This document shows, in pieces, positions 18,055 to 25,767 of a DNA stretch of 64,000 nucleotides. Location of the stretch: contig WFZA01000058.1 of NCBI GenBank assembly GCA_015489815.1, positions 1 to 64,000 of the forward strand, in the 5' to 3' direction. The position numbers and the translations under genes were made by a program. Each line of letters starts with the position of its first letter. Position 1 is the first letter of the stretch. Below the pieces are notes generated by a model. It was not told where the DNA came from. It ran no database searches and saw nothing but the letters and a program-made list of their open reading frames with translations. Source of the DNA: Caldisericales bacterium. Its GTDB lineage: Bacteria > Caldisericota > Caldisericia > Caldisericales > Caldisericaceae.

Positions 18055-18783
18055 ATGGATTGGACCAGGCAATATTTTGACGAAGTTTATTTAAAGTATT
18101 TTCTGGAGAAGCAGAGCGAAGAGCTAACCGAGAAACAGGTAGATTTTATTGCCCGATTTTTTGGTAACAAATCTCGCCTGCTTGATGCTGGGTGCGGCAT
18201 TGGCAGACACAGTATAAAATTAGGGGAGAAGGGGTTTGAGGTTCTTGGGGTTGATTCTTCTCCCCTTTACATTGAAATTGCCAGAAAAAAAGTTCAGGAA
18301 AGAAATTTAAACAATGTAAAGTGTGAAGTAGCAGATTTGAGAGATTTGCACTTCAAAAATACTTTTAACGGTGTTATTAGTATGTGGTCGTCGTTTGGCT
18401 ATTTTGACGATAAAATAAACGAGAAAATTTTACATTCTTTCTTTACTGCATTGGTCAGTAAAGGAAAGCTTATCATTGATGTAGAAAATAGAGATTACAT
18501 TTTAAAATACTTTATACGCGAGACATTTCGTGAAAAAGAAGGTATCTTTATAATGGAAAGGCGGAGATTCCATCCTTTAACATCTATTGTTACTACGCAT
18601 AGGTATATAGTAGGTAAGGATATAAGGAAGGATTATATACGCCACATTAGGATATATTCAGCAACGGAGTTAATAAATCTATTTGAACGCGTGGGTTTTA
18701 TTAATGTAAAAGTATTTGGAGATTACGACTCCTCTAAATTCTCCGAGCATTCAAAAAGAATTATTATAATCGGTGAAAGGTAA
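18055..18783 (+). CDS. Class I SAM-dependent methyltransferase
   Basis: A 242-aa Rossmann methyltransferase. Motif I is LLDAGCGIGRHS (about 43-54), the acidic residue after strand 2 is VDSSPLYIEIA, and motif IV is around SMWSSFGYF (about 120). Small size and no extra domain leave the substrate open. Relatives methylate small molecules. The ATG follows a TTAGGGG stretch and lies 3 bp after the psuG stop, so it is co-transcribed with udp-psuG. No functional link to pseudouridine breakdown is evident. Confidence 0.82.
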   Translation: MDWTRQYFDEVYLKYFLEKQSEELTEKQVDFIARFFGNKSRLLDAGCGIGRHSIKLGEKGFEVLGVDSSPLYIEIARKKVQERNLNNVKCEVADLRDLHFKNTFNGVISMWSSFGYFDDKINEKILHSFFTALVSKGKLIIDVENRDYILKYFIRETFREKEGIFIMERRRFHPLTSIVTTHRYIVGKDIRKDYIRHIRIYSATELINLFERVGFINVKVFGDYDSSKFSEHSKRIIIIGER

Positions 18784-18805
18784 ATAAATTTCTTTATTTT
18801 TTCTA

Positions 18806-18833
18806 TTGACAGATGGGATAAATGGATTAAAAT
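18806..18833 (+). promoter_or_regulatory. Promoter of the suf operon
   Basis: A consensus TTGACA (18806-18811) is followed after 16 bp by TAAAAT (18828-18833). The start point would be near 18840 and the leader about 29 nt. The Rrf2-type regulator encoded two genes downstream is the natural candidate to bind here, but no clear palindrome was recognised. Confidence 0.75.
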
Positions 18834-18868
18834 ATAACCAGATTTGTAATATTATTGGAGGCATGCTA

Positions 18869-19615
18869 ATGGAAGAAATTCTAAAGGTTACTGACTTATA
18901 CTTGAAAAAAGGCAACAAAGAGATTATCAAAAATTTTAATATTACTGTGGAGCGAGGCTCAATCTCAGTCGTTTTGGGAGTAAACGGCGCAGGAAAGAGT
19001 TCACTTGCTTATGTACTGATGGGTCTTAGCGGATACAAACCTGATAACGGGAAGATATTCTTTAAGGGCATTGATATTACCGATAAGACTGTCACTGAAC
19101 GAGCAAAACTCGGTATGACGCTTGCCTGGCAGACGCCTGCTTCTTTCGAAGGCTTAACTGTTAGAGATTACATTCAAATAGGTATGAAGAACAAATCTAT
19201 TGCACTTGTAAAAGAGGCGCTCGAGAAGGTTGCACTTGATCCAATACTTTACCTTAACAGAACTGTGGACAAATCTTTGAGCGGTGGGGAAAGAAAACGC
19301 ATTGAACTTGCTGCGGTTTATGCTATGCATCCAGAACTCGTTATTCTTGACGAACCGGATTCCGGGATTGATATTCTTTCACTCGAAAAAATTAAAAAAC
19401 TTATCGTTGACTTTAAAGAAACTGGTTCTACTGTTTTGTTAATTACACATAGGGACGAAGTTGCAGAGATTGCAGATACTGCTTTCCTTATGTGCAGCGG
19501 CGAGATTATAAAACAGGGTTCCCCTGCAGAGATTTCCAATTTCTTTAAAGACGAATGTAACCATTGCGACCACAAGGGCGCACCTGAAAAAATAATCCAA
19601 GAAAATGTAAAATAA
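18869..19615 (+). CDS. sufC: SufC Fe-S cluster assembly ATPase
   Basis: About 248 aa. An ABC-type ATPase with Walker A VNGAGKSSLA, Q-loop TLAWQTPASFEG, signature LSGGERKRIEL and Walker B VILDEPDSGID, the SufC hallmark. It drives the SufB-type scaffold that builds Fe-S clusters. GGAGG at 18857-18861 is 7 nt from the ATG at 18869 but only 1 nt from the ATG at 18863, so the later start is chosen. sufB follows at 14 bp. No sufS, sufU, sufD or sufE is present, so the unit resembles the minimal SufCB-only (SMS-like) arrangement of anaerobes and archaea. Confidence 0.94.
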   Translation: MEEILKVTDLYLKKGNKEIIKNFNITVERGSISVVLGVNGAGKSSLAYVLMGLSGYKPDNGKIFFKGIDITDKTVTERAKLGMTLAWQTPASFEGLTVRDYIQIGMKNKSIALVKEALEKVALDPILYLNRTVDKSLSGGERKRIELAAVYAMHPELVILDEPDSGIDILSLEKIKKLIVDFKETGSTVLLITHRDEVAEIADTAFLMCSGEIIKQGSPAEISNFFKDECNHCDHKGAPEKIIQENVK

Positions 19616-19629
19616 TAGGAGGGATAGCG

Positions 19630-20580
19630 ATGGCAACAAAAATTATTGACGAATATGCAGAAATGATGAAAGCATACGAACAGAGCGGAGGAAATGTTGG
19701 GGAATTTTCAAATCCCAATGTCCCTTCAATTGTGATAAGTGGAAATAAAGTATTGGGTAAAAATGAGGTGAAGGGTCTAATAATAGAGCCGACACCTACA
19801 AAAGATGGCGTAGATGTAAAAATTACAGTGAAGAAAGGCACGAAAATTTTGTACCCGATGGCTTTATGCTTCGGTGTTCTTCCCAAAGAGGGAGTGCAGG
19901 TAATAAATATGGAAGCCTATATAGAGGATGAGGCTGGCATGAATGCAGTATCCCATTGCGTATTCCCGAATGCAGAACACATAGTACACAAAATGAATTA
20001 TAAGGTACATCTTGGAAACCATAGCTTTTTTAGATATAAAGAGATCCACTTTCACGGAGACAAAGGCGGTGTAGAAGTCGTTCCTTATACGGAAGGCGAG
20101 GTTGGAGAAAATTCCTACTTTGAATCTACCTTCACATTAAAGGAAGGCAGAGTTGGAAAACTCGACATCAAGTACGATGTTGATGTGAAAAAGGGTGGAA
20201 AGCTGGAACTTTACTCTAAGGTTTGGGCAAAAGGCAACGACGAAGTAAACATTGAAGAAAAAGGAAACTTAAAAGGTGAAGAAGCAAAAGCGCTTATCAA
20301 GAGTAGAGTAGTTTTACAGGATAACTCTCACAGCAAGGTTCTTTCAGTTGTAAATGCTTATGCACCTTATTCTCGTGGACATGTAGACTGCATGGAGGTC
20401 GTCCAGGATGATTCCGTTGCTGAGGCCGTGCCTGTTGTTGGTGTTTCTAACAGTCTTGCAAAGGTAACGCACGAAGCTGCAATTGGTTCTCTTGATTCAA
20501 AGGAAATTGAAACCCTTGAAGCGAGAGGGCTTACGGAAGAGGAAGCAATAAAAGCCGTTGTTAGTGGTTTGCTAAAGTAA
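19630..20580 (+). CDS. sufB: SufB/SufD-family Fe-S scaffold protein
   Basis: A 316-aa protein, much shorter than classical SufB (about 470-490 aa). It retains the beta-helix core and the C-terminal signature VTHEAAIGSLD...LEARGLTEEEA. By eye the persulfide-accepting Cys of classical SufB, in the YCLQRG position, is Leu here (ETLEARG). Only three Cys are visible: CFGVLP, SHCVFP and VDCMEV. As the only SufB/D partner of SufC in the operon, it presumably forms a homodimeric scaffold. AGGAGGG precedes the ATG. Confidence 0.9.
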   Translation: MATKIIDEYAEMMKAYEQSGGNVGEFSNPNVPSIVISGNKVLGKNEVKGLIIEPTPTKDGVDVKITVKKGTKILYPMALCFGVLPKEGVQVINMEAYIEDEAGMNAVSHCVFPNAEHIVHKMNYKVHLGNHSFFRYKEIHFHGDKGGVEVVPYTEGEVGENSYFESTFTLKEGRVGKLDIKYDVDVKKGGKLELYSKVWAKGNDEVNIEEKGNLKGEEAKALIKSRVVLQDNSHSKVLSVVNAYAPYSRGHVDCMEVVQDDSVAEAVPVVGVSNSLAKVTHEAAIGSLDSKEIETLEARGLTEEEAIKAVVSGLLK

Positions 20581-20581
20581 T

Positions 20582-21028
20582 ATGCTCGTAACGACAACTG
20601 AAGGTTATGCACTTAAAGCATTAATTTATATAGCCCAAAAAGAAGATAAAAGGGCGACCATTAAAGAAATTTCTGAAGCAAATAGAATTTCCTTTCCTTA
20701 CATATTAAGAATTTGCGCGAAGTTGCGTGCAAGTGGAATCTTAGAAAGTGTTAGAGGAAGGAAAGGCGGATATGTTTTAAAAAAGGACCCGGGTAATATA
20801 AGCCTTTACGATATAATCCAGGCTGTAGGGAGATCTACAGTCGAGATACGATGTGAATATGGAAAGCGTAAGGACCTGTCCTGTTACCAGGCAAATTGCA
20901 TTTCTGAAATTGCGTGGGCTCTGGTAAAATTAAAGACTGACGAACTGTATAAAAATATAAAGTTAAAAGATTTAATACCTAATAGAAAGGAGATTAAAAA
21001 TGCCGTTAACAAACACACAGGTTATTGA
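20582..21028 (+). CDS. Rrf2-family transcriptional regulator, probable Fe-S sensor
   Basis: A 148-aa Rrf2/IscR-type regulator. The N-terminal winged helix contains the conserved TTEGYALKALIYIA and the wing RGRKGGYVL. Three cysteines at 91, 101 and 106 fall where IscR binds its [2Fe-2S] cluster (92, 98, 104), so cluster binding is likely. It lies between sufB and mrp, 1 bp after the sufB stop, and most likely gives Fe-S-dependent feedback on this operon. It overlaps mrp by 29 bp. Confidence 0.9.
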   Translation: MLVTTTEGYALKALIYIAQKEDKRATIKEISEANRISFPYILRICAKLRASGILESVRGRKGGYVLKKDPGNISLYDIIQAVGRSTVEIRCEYGKRKDLSCYQANCISEIAWALVKLKTDELYKNIKLKDLIPNRKEIKNAVNKHTGY

Positions 21029-22007
21029 TGTACTAAAAACTACATTTGTCCCCGGGCTTAAAAAGCAGTTGCTTTCAGTTGGTATGCTGAGGGAAGTAAA
21101 AGTACTCGTGGGGCGCGTTGAGGTATCTGTCACAATCCCGAAGATTTCCGAGGAGAATGTGAAAAAACTTAAAGAAGTTTTAACTAAACGCATAAAGGAC
21201 CTTGGTGCAGATCAGGTGGAGATACACATCGATTTTAAGAAAGAGCAGCAAATTAAATATCCTATTGCAATAGGTTCGGGTAAAGGTGGCGTAGGAAAGT
21301 CTACTGTTTCAGCAAATCTTGCTATAGGGCTTGCGAATTTGGGGTATTCTGTTGGTATCCTGGATGCTGATGTTCACGGTCCTAATATTCCTATTATGTT
21401 TGGAGTGAACGATAGGCCTTACTTAAACGAAGATAAACAAATCATTCCTATTGAAAAGTATGGGGTAAAAATAATGTCACTTGGGTTTTTGCTCGAAGAC
21501 CAATCAACTCCCGTTATCTGGAGAGGGCCTCTTGTTACGAAAGCAATCGAACAGTTGTATAATGATGTTGCATGGGGGAAACTGGATTATTTGTTAATTG
21601 ATTTACCTCCTGGAACTGGAGATGCTGCACTTACTGTTACTCAGTCGTTACCGCTAAAATTTGGTATCGTCGTAACTACGCCACAAAAAGTTGCTGTAGC
21701 GGATGCAAGTAAGTCTCTTCGTATGTTTAAAGAAATGAAGATTCCCGTATTGGGTGTAATAGAAAATATGTCTTACTTTATTTGCCCTCACTGTGGCGCA
21801 AAGAGTGAGATATTTGGGCACGGTGGCGGAGAACAAATGAGTATGGAAAATGGCGCTCCGTTCCTTGGAAAAGTACCTCTTGAAATGAAAGTAAGAGAAG
21901 GCGGAGATAAGGGTGTTCCAGCTGCTGCAATGGAAGAAGAAACTGAAACGAAGAAAGTGTTTTTACAAATTGCTAAGAAAGTTGCTGAGTTAAGTTCAGA
22001 AAAATAA
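21000..22007 (+). CDS. mrp: Mrp/ApbC Fe-S carrier P-loop ATPase
   Basis: A 335-aa Mrp/NBP35-family protein. The N-terminal DUF59/MIP18-like domain (about 5-80) is followed by a deviant Walker A GSGKGGVGKS (92-101) and a LPPGTGD switch. A CPHC motif near 262-265 bridges a [4Fe-4S] cluster at the dimer interface. It carries clusters to apoproteins, a natural last step after SufCB. AAGGAG at about 20987 and the ATG at 21000 make it overlap the regulator by 29 bp. Confidence 0.95.
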   Translation: MPLTNTQVIDVLKTTFVPGLKKQLLSVGMLREVKVLVGRVEVSVTIPKISEENVKKLKEVLTKRIKDLGADQVEIHIDFKKEQQIKYPIAIGSGKGGVGKSTVSANLAIGLANLGYSVGILDADVHGPNIPIMFGVNDRPYLNEDKQIIPIEKYGVKIMSLGFLLEDQSTPVIWRGPLVTKAIEQLYNDVAWGKLDYLLIDLPPGTGDAALTVTQSLPLKFGIVVTTPQKVAVADASKSLRMFKEMKIPVLGVIENMSYFICPHCGAKSEIFGHGGGEQMSMENGAPFLGKVPLEMKVREGGDKGVPAAAMEEETETKKVFLQIAKKVAELSSEK

Positions 22008-22020
22008 CAGGAGGATAGGG

Positions 22021-23304
22021 ATGAGAAAGGCAATAATCTGGATTTTGATCGTTGCTATTGTGCTTGGATTTGTTTATGTGGGTAACAATTTGTTTATCAG
22101 CAACTTGAATCCCGTTGATTTAACAGACTTCTTGCCTCAGTCTGGTGCTGTTGTAAAATTTAAAGACTATGCGAGTATAAGTAACTTTTTTAAGGACCTT
22201 TCTCGTCCTGTTTCTGATGTTGAAAATTATGGTAGTGGCTACTTGCTTTTAAAAAATAAAGTACCTGTTTTGTACGAAGTAACAAAAAGTTCGGATGTGT
22301 CAGCATTTGATTTAAGTATTAAGAATCTTAGAAAAAAAGGATTCAATACTAAAACTCTCTGGATAAAGGGTTTTCCGCTTATTTCTGCGTCTTCTGTTAA
22401 TAAGTCTTTACACATCTCATTCTGGCGAAACTATAAAATGGTCAGTCCAAGCAAAGATTCTATTGAATATGCCTTAAACGGTATGCTTCAAGAAGAACCT
22501 CTTTTAAAAGGCGACTCTGATTTTATTACGCTCTGGGAAAATCGGATGGAAGATAATTTTTCGGGCGTGATTTTTCCACAAAGTAAGGATGTATTTGAAA
22601 GTAGTTTAAAAGTCCCTTTTCTTAAATTTGATTACCCGCTTTATTTTGGTTTTAATAACGGCACATTTTTGATTAAGTCGCACTCAAATATAGTTTCGGC
22701 AGAGTTAAATTTTGCTCCGTATGATTTTTCTTCTTCTCTGCTTTCTATTACGCTTCCACATACATCTGATATTAAAAAGTACTTATTAAATAGCGGACTT
22801 TCTTTTATCGTAGGGAATAAAGTTGGTATTCCTGTTGGCTCGTTAACCTTTTTGTCGTCCTATTTACCGGGTGAATTTGCTTTAATGAGCAAAGACGACT
22901 TCGTATTTATAGTGAAGTCCTCGCCTACCAATAATAGTATGTACACAAACGAACTCAAAACTCAGCTAAAGGATGTGGCTGAGAATAAAATGCTTTACAA
23001 TGGCTTTCCTGTAATAAATTTTAGTGGCAGTAATGTAGATTTTTATGTACTTGAATTTCCTGATGAATTCATCGTAAGTACTAATAAAGATGTACTTTTA
23101 AAAATTGCAAGTAGGTCAGTTTCTACGATAAATAGCGAAAGTTTGAGTGCATTAATTACCGTTAATAAAAATTTTAACCATATTGTAGACCTGTACAACT
23201 TAAATGTTAATAAACTTGTGTTACCTTTTCAAGATACTAGGTGTACTGCTGAGATTTTTACAAATAACGGTGAAAGAGAAATCGTTATGCGCTTGAAAAA
23301 ATAA
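22021..23304 (+). CDS. Membrane-anchored protein of unknown function
   Basis: A 427-aa protein with a single N-terminal hydrophobic helix (residues ~4-22, IIWILIVAIVLGFVYV), which suggests a signal anchor with an extracytoplasmic body. The rest is Ser/Asn/Phe-rich and alternates short strands, somewhat like DUF3352-type secreted proteins; that likeness is weak. No catalytic motif was found. AGGAGG lies 6 bp before the ATG and 13 bp separate it from mrp, so it is the last gene of the suf operon, an unexpected partner. It converges on padR. Confidence 0.6.
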   Translation: MRKAIIWILIVAIVLGFVYVGNNLFISNLNPVDLTDFLPQSGAVVKFKDYASISNFFKDLSRPVSDVENYGSGYLLLKNKVPVLYEVTKSSDVSAFDLSIKNLRKKGFNTKTLWIKGFPLISASSVNKSLHISFWRNYKMVSPSKDSIEYALNGMLQEEPLLKGDSDFITLWENRMEDNFSGVIFPQSKDVFESSLKVPFLKFDYPLYFGFNNGTFLIKSHSNIVSAELNFAPYDFSSSLLSITLPHTSDIKKYLLNSGLSFIVGNKVGIPVGSLTFLSSYLPGEFALMSKDDFVFIVKSSPTNNSMYTNELKTQLKDVAENKMLYNGFPVINFSGSNVDFYVLEFPDEFIVSTNKDVLLKIASRSVSTINSESLSALITVNKNFNHIVDLYNLNVNKLVLPFQDTRCTAEIFTNNGEREIVMRLKK

Positions 23305-23313
23305 CTCCATTAA

Positions 23314-23805
23314 TTATTTTTCAAATAATTCTTCAGAGATCTTATCAGTAATTGCCCGGAATTCTTTAAATTTGATTTTTATAATGGAATACAACTTTTT
23401 ATACTGTTCGATTCCTTTGTTTGTTATGTGATAGACGAACCGTGGGTGTGTTCCTTTTGTAATCCACTTTCCTTCTATTAGTTTGTCTTCTTTCATTTCT
23501 CTAAGCAGAGGGTAAATTACACCGGGGTTTGGTATCCAACAACTCTCTGTTCTTTCTGAGATTTCGTTAATTATCTCCTGTCCAAAATAATCTTTCTTTT
23601 GTAATAAGTACAGTATGTAAAATGACAAAAATCCCGTAGTTGTAAACATCGAGGAGATAAATACATTGTAATCCGGACTTTCTAATAGCTTCTCAATGTG
23701 GAGCTTTTTAAAAAGGAATATTTCCTTTGCTATGTTTATATCTCCTGATTTAATCTTTTGATTAATTTTTTCTAAAATCTTCTTTAATTCTTTGTTCTCT
23801 TCCAT
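23314..23805 (-). CDS. PadR-family transcriptional regulator
   Basis: A 163-aa protein. The central part (about 55-135) is a PadR winged helix with FLSFYILYLLQKKDYFGQEI, the PGVIYPLLREMKEDKLIEG core and RFVYHITNKGIEQY. It has an unusual ~50-residue charged N-terminal extension before the helix-turn-helix. PadR proteins usually repress transporter genes next to them. Here the gene starts 3 bp after bioY, and its GGAG lies within the bioY end, so the two are translationally coupled. This suggests, but does not prove, a link to biotin uptake or autoregulation. Confidence 0.83.
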   Translation of the reverse strand: MEENKELKKILEKINQKIKSGDINIAKEIFLFKKLHIEKLLESPDYNVFISSMFTTTGFLSFYILYLLQKKDYFGQEIINEISERTESCWIPNPGVIYPLLREMKEDKLIEGKWITKGTHPRFVYHITNKGIEQYKKLYSIIKIKFKEFRAITDKISEELFEK

Positions 23806-23808
23806 ATC

Positions 23809-24363
23809 TTATTCTCCTTTGTTTATTTTTAGCATATTATTGTATTTAGTCAAGTTATTTACTTTTAATGCTATTATATACGCAATAATGGCTTTTACGA
23901 GGTCAATTCCTATAAATGGAAAGACACCAATCATAATAGCCTTCTTAGGGGATTTGAGGAATATATTTAATATGGTTGCGCCGGATGCATATATTATACA
24001 TATTGGTAAAAGCACGGACCACGCGAAGTTTGTCGTCTTATTTTTTATGGTTATGCACTTACCTGCGCAGAGTGCGGCTATAGGAAATGCAAGAAGGTAT
24101 CCTCCAACAGGAGTGAAAAATACAGTTGCACCTCCTGCAAAATTTGCAAACACTGGCAGGCCTATTGCCCCGAGTGAAAGATATGCAACCTGCGTCCAGA
24201 AGCCGTATTTAGGCCCGAGTATAAAACCAGAAAGCAATACAAAAAATAGTTGCAGCGTAATTGGTATGTTCCCAATTGGAATAGAAATCCATGCGCCTAT
24301 AACGGTGAGTGCAACAAATGCACCTCCAAGTATTACCTTTTTTAAGTTTTTGCTTACTTTCAT
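23809..24363 (-). CDS. bioY: BioY biotin-uptake S component (ECF transporter)
   Basis: A 184-aa membrane protein with about six hydrophobic helices. BioY landmarks include GAWISIPIGNIPITLQLFFV near residue 25 and GGATVFFTPVGGYLLAFPIA in the middle. It binds biotin and works with the shared EcfA/EcfT energising module, whose genes are not in this window. The start codon has no ribosome site. A TAAAAT -10 box ends 6 nt before the ATG, so the mRNA is probably leaderless. The downstream padR gene is coupled. Confidence 0.92.
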   Translation of the reverse strand: MKVSKNLKKVILGGAFVALTVIGAWISIPIGNIPITLQLFFVLLSGFILGPKYGFWTQVAYLSLGAIGLPVFANFAGGATVFFTPVGGYLLAFPIAALCAGKCITIKNKTTNFAWSVLLPICIIYASGATILNIFLKSPKKAIMIGVFPFIGIDLVKAIIAYIIALKVNNLTKYNNMLKINKGE

Positions 24364-24369
24364 CGAGTA

Positions 24370-24397
24370 ATTTTAGCAAAAATATTAGGCTTTTCAA
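24370..24397 (-). promoter_or_regulatory. Leaderless promoter of bioY-padR
   Basis: On the minus strand TTGAAA (24397-24392), 16 bp spacer, TAAAAT (24375-24370), then 6 nt to the bioY ATG (24363). Transcription starting at the expected distance would begin at the start codon itself. No Shine-Dalgarno sequence is present. Confidence 0.65.
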
Positions 24398-24409
24398 AGC
24401 AAAAGTAAA

Positions 24410-24437
24410 TTGAATTTTTGTGTAATGGTTATATAAT
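24410..24437 (+). promoter_or_regulatory. Promoter of the P-loop protein gene
   Basis: TTGAAT (24410-24415), 16 bp, perfect TATAAT (24432-24437). The leader would be about 33 nt with AAGGAGG before the ATG at 24477. It is back to back with the bioY promoter. Confidence 0.7.
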
Positions 24438-24476
24438 AAATTCCGTAGTAAATAAAAATTTTTTAAGGAGGTAAGT

Positions 24477-25199
24477 ATGGATAAATTTGATGTAATCTTT
24501 CTATTGGGCAGGCCGGCTGCGGGGAAGTCTGAGATAATTGATTTTTTATTGAAGTTAAGCGATGAAGAAAGAAAAAAAGAATTCTACATGGGTAAAATTG
24601 ACGAGATTGACGATTTTCCAATGCTCTGGACCTGGTATGAAGAGGACGATATTCTGGCCAATAAGCTGCATAAACCGAGGCTGCATACCACGGATGACGG
24701 TTACTTTAAATATCAGTACCTATGGGATTTACTTATAGAAAGAATATCACTGGAATTCGAAAAGCATAAAAGAGACATTCCGAACTATTTGAAGGAATAT
24801 ACTGCTCTGGTAGAATTCTCGCGAGGGAAAGAACACGGTGGATATAGAGAAGCTTTTCAGCATGTATCCGAAGAACTTTTGAAGAGAGGTTCAATTCTCT
24901 ACATAAATGTTTCTTTTGAAGAGTCTTTAAGAAAGAATAGGAAAAGATTTGATCCATCGCGCCCTGACAGTATACTTCATCATTCTTTAAGTGACGAGAA
25001 ACTCACTAAACTTTACAAAGAAATTGACTGGGATGAGTTTAAGGGAAATGATCCTGAATTTATTACTATCAAAGGCATTAAGGTGCCGTATGTAGTATTT
25101 GAAAACGAAGACGATGTAACTACAAATGACGGTGAACCGTTAAGGAGAAGATTGAAAGAAAATATAGATAAATTAAAACGGATTGCTGAAAAAAGGTAA
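24477..25199 (+). CDS. P-loop nucleotide-binding protein, probable small kinase
   Basis: A 240-aa soluble protein. Walker A LLGRPAAGKSEI is at residues ~10-21. An aspartate-rich segment KIDEIDDFPMLWTWYEEDD follows, and RKNRKRFDPSRPDS near 145-165 may form a lid. The layout resembles nucleoside or nucleotide kinases (adenylate kinase-like fold), but I do not recognise the subfamily and the substrate is unknown. It has its own promoter and a GC-rich hairpin just after its stop, so it appears monocistronic. Confidence 0.65.
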   Translation: MDKFDVIFLLGRPAAGKSEIIDFLLKLSDEERKKEFYMGKIDEIDDFPMLWTWYEEDDILANKLHKPRLHTTDDGYFKYQYLWDLLIERISLEFEKHKRDIPNYLKEYTALVEFSRGKEHGGYREAFQHVSEELLKRGSILYINVSFEESLRKNRKRFDPSRPDSILHHSLSDEKLTKLYKEIDWDEFKGNDPEFITIKGIKVPYVVFENEDDVTTNDGEPLRRRLKENIDKLKRIAEKR

Positions 25200-25200
25200 T

Positions 25201-25767
25201 TTAGTTTAAGGAGGAGCGTTTTTCCCGCTCCTCCTTAATTATCTCTAATATTTCTTTGACAGTTTCGTCTAAGTCATCGTTTACTACGATGTAATCGTAG
25301 AAAACTCTTTCGTCGATTTCCTCTTCTGCTCGTTTCAATCTTAATTCTTTTTCTTCTTCTGTTTCTGTGCCTCTTCCAGACAACCTTTCTTTTAATACCT
25401 CCATGTCCGGGGGAAGTAAAAATATGAGCAGTGCGTCTGGATAATTGCTTTTTATCTTCTTTGCACCCTGCACATCTATTTGGAGTACTACATCTTTTCC
25501 GTTCCTGATGCCGTTTTCTATTTCCTCTTTTGGTGTTCCATAATAATTTCCGTGAACAAAAGCAAATTCCACGAGTTCCTTATTTCTTACCTTCTCAAAG
25601 AATTTCTCAGGAGTAAGGAAAAAGTAGTCTTTGCCGTCCATCTCACCCTGTCTCGGTTTTCTCGTAGTACAGGTAACAACTCTGGTTAATTTAGGATCTA
25701 ATTTTAGCATTTTTTCAATAACGGTACCTTTTCCAACTCCTGAAGGGCCTGAAATTACTACTATCAT
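25201..25767 (-). CDS. gmk: Guanylate kinase
   Basis: A 188-aa enzyme that phosphorylates (d)GMP to (d)GDP with ATP. It has the P-loop SGPSGVGKGT at 6-15. The GMP-binding block runs TTRKPRQGEMDGKDYFF, and the Tyr in GNYYGTP and the lid Arg in LSGRGTETEEE are present. It is the last gene of the eight-gene minus-strand operon and overlaps ctpA by 4 bp. In many bacteria gmk sits before rpoZ-coaBC, but here it is separated from coaBC by over 30 kb. Confidence 0.97.
   Translation of the reverse strand: MIVVISGPSGVGKGTVIEKMLKLDPKLTRVVTCTTRKPRQGEMDGKDYFFLTPEKFFEKVRNKELVEFAFVHGNYYGTPKEEIENGIRNGKDVVLQIDVQGAKKIKSNYPDALLIFLLPPDMEVLKERLSGRGTETEEEKELRLKRAEEEIDERVFYDYIVVNDDLDETVKEILEIIKEEREKRSSLN
25206..25238. 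terminator. Convergent GC-rich hairpin at gmk 3' end
   Basis: A 13-bp perfect stem TTAAGGAGGAGCG / CGCTCCTCCTTAA with a 7-nt loop. It encodes the last codons of gmk on the minus strand and follows the P-loop gene stop (25199) on the plus strand. Neither strand has a proper T-run, so it may block convergent transcripts or protect 3' ends rather than terminate on its own. Confidence 0.5.

Noticed and set aside
18782-18799. AAATAAA/TTTATTT hairpin with T-run after the methyltransferase
   Set aside because: The stem has only A-T pairs and would not be stable, least of all in a thermophile.
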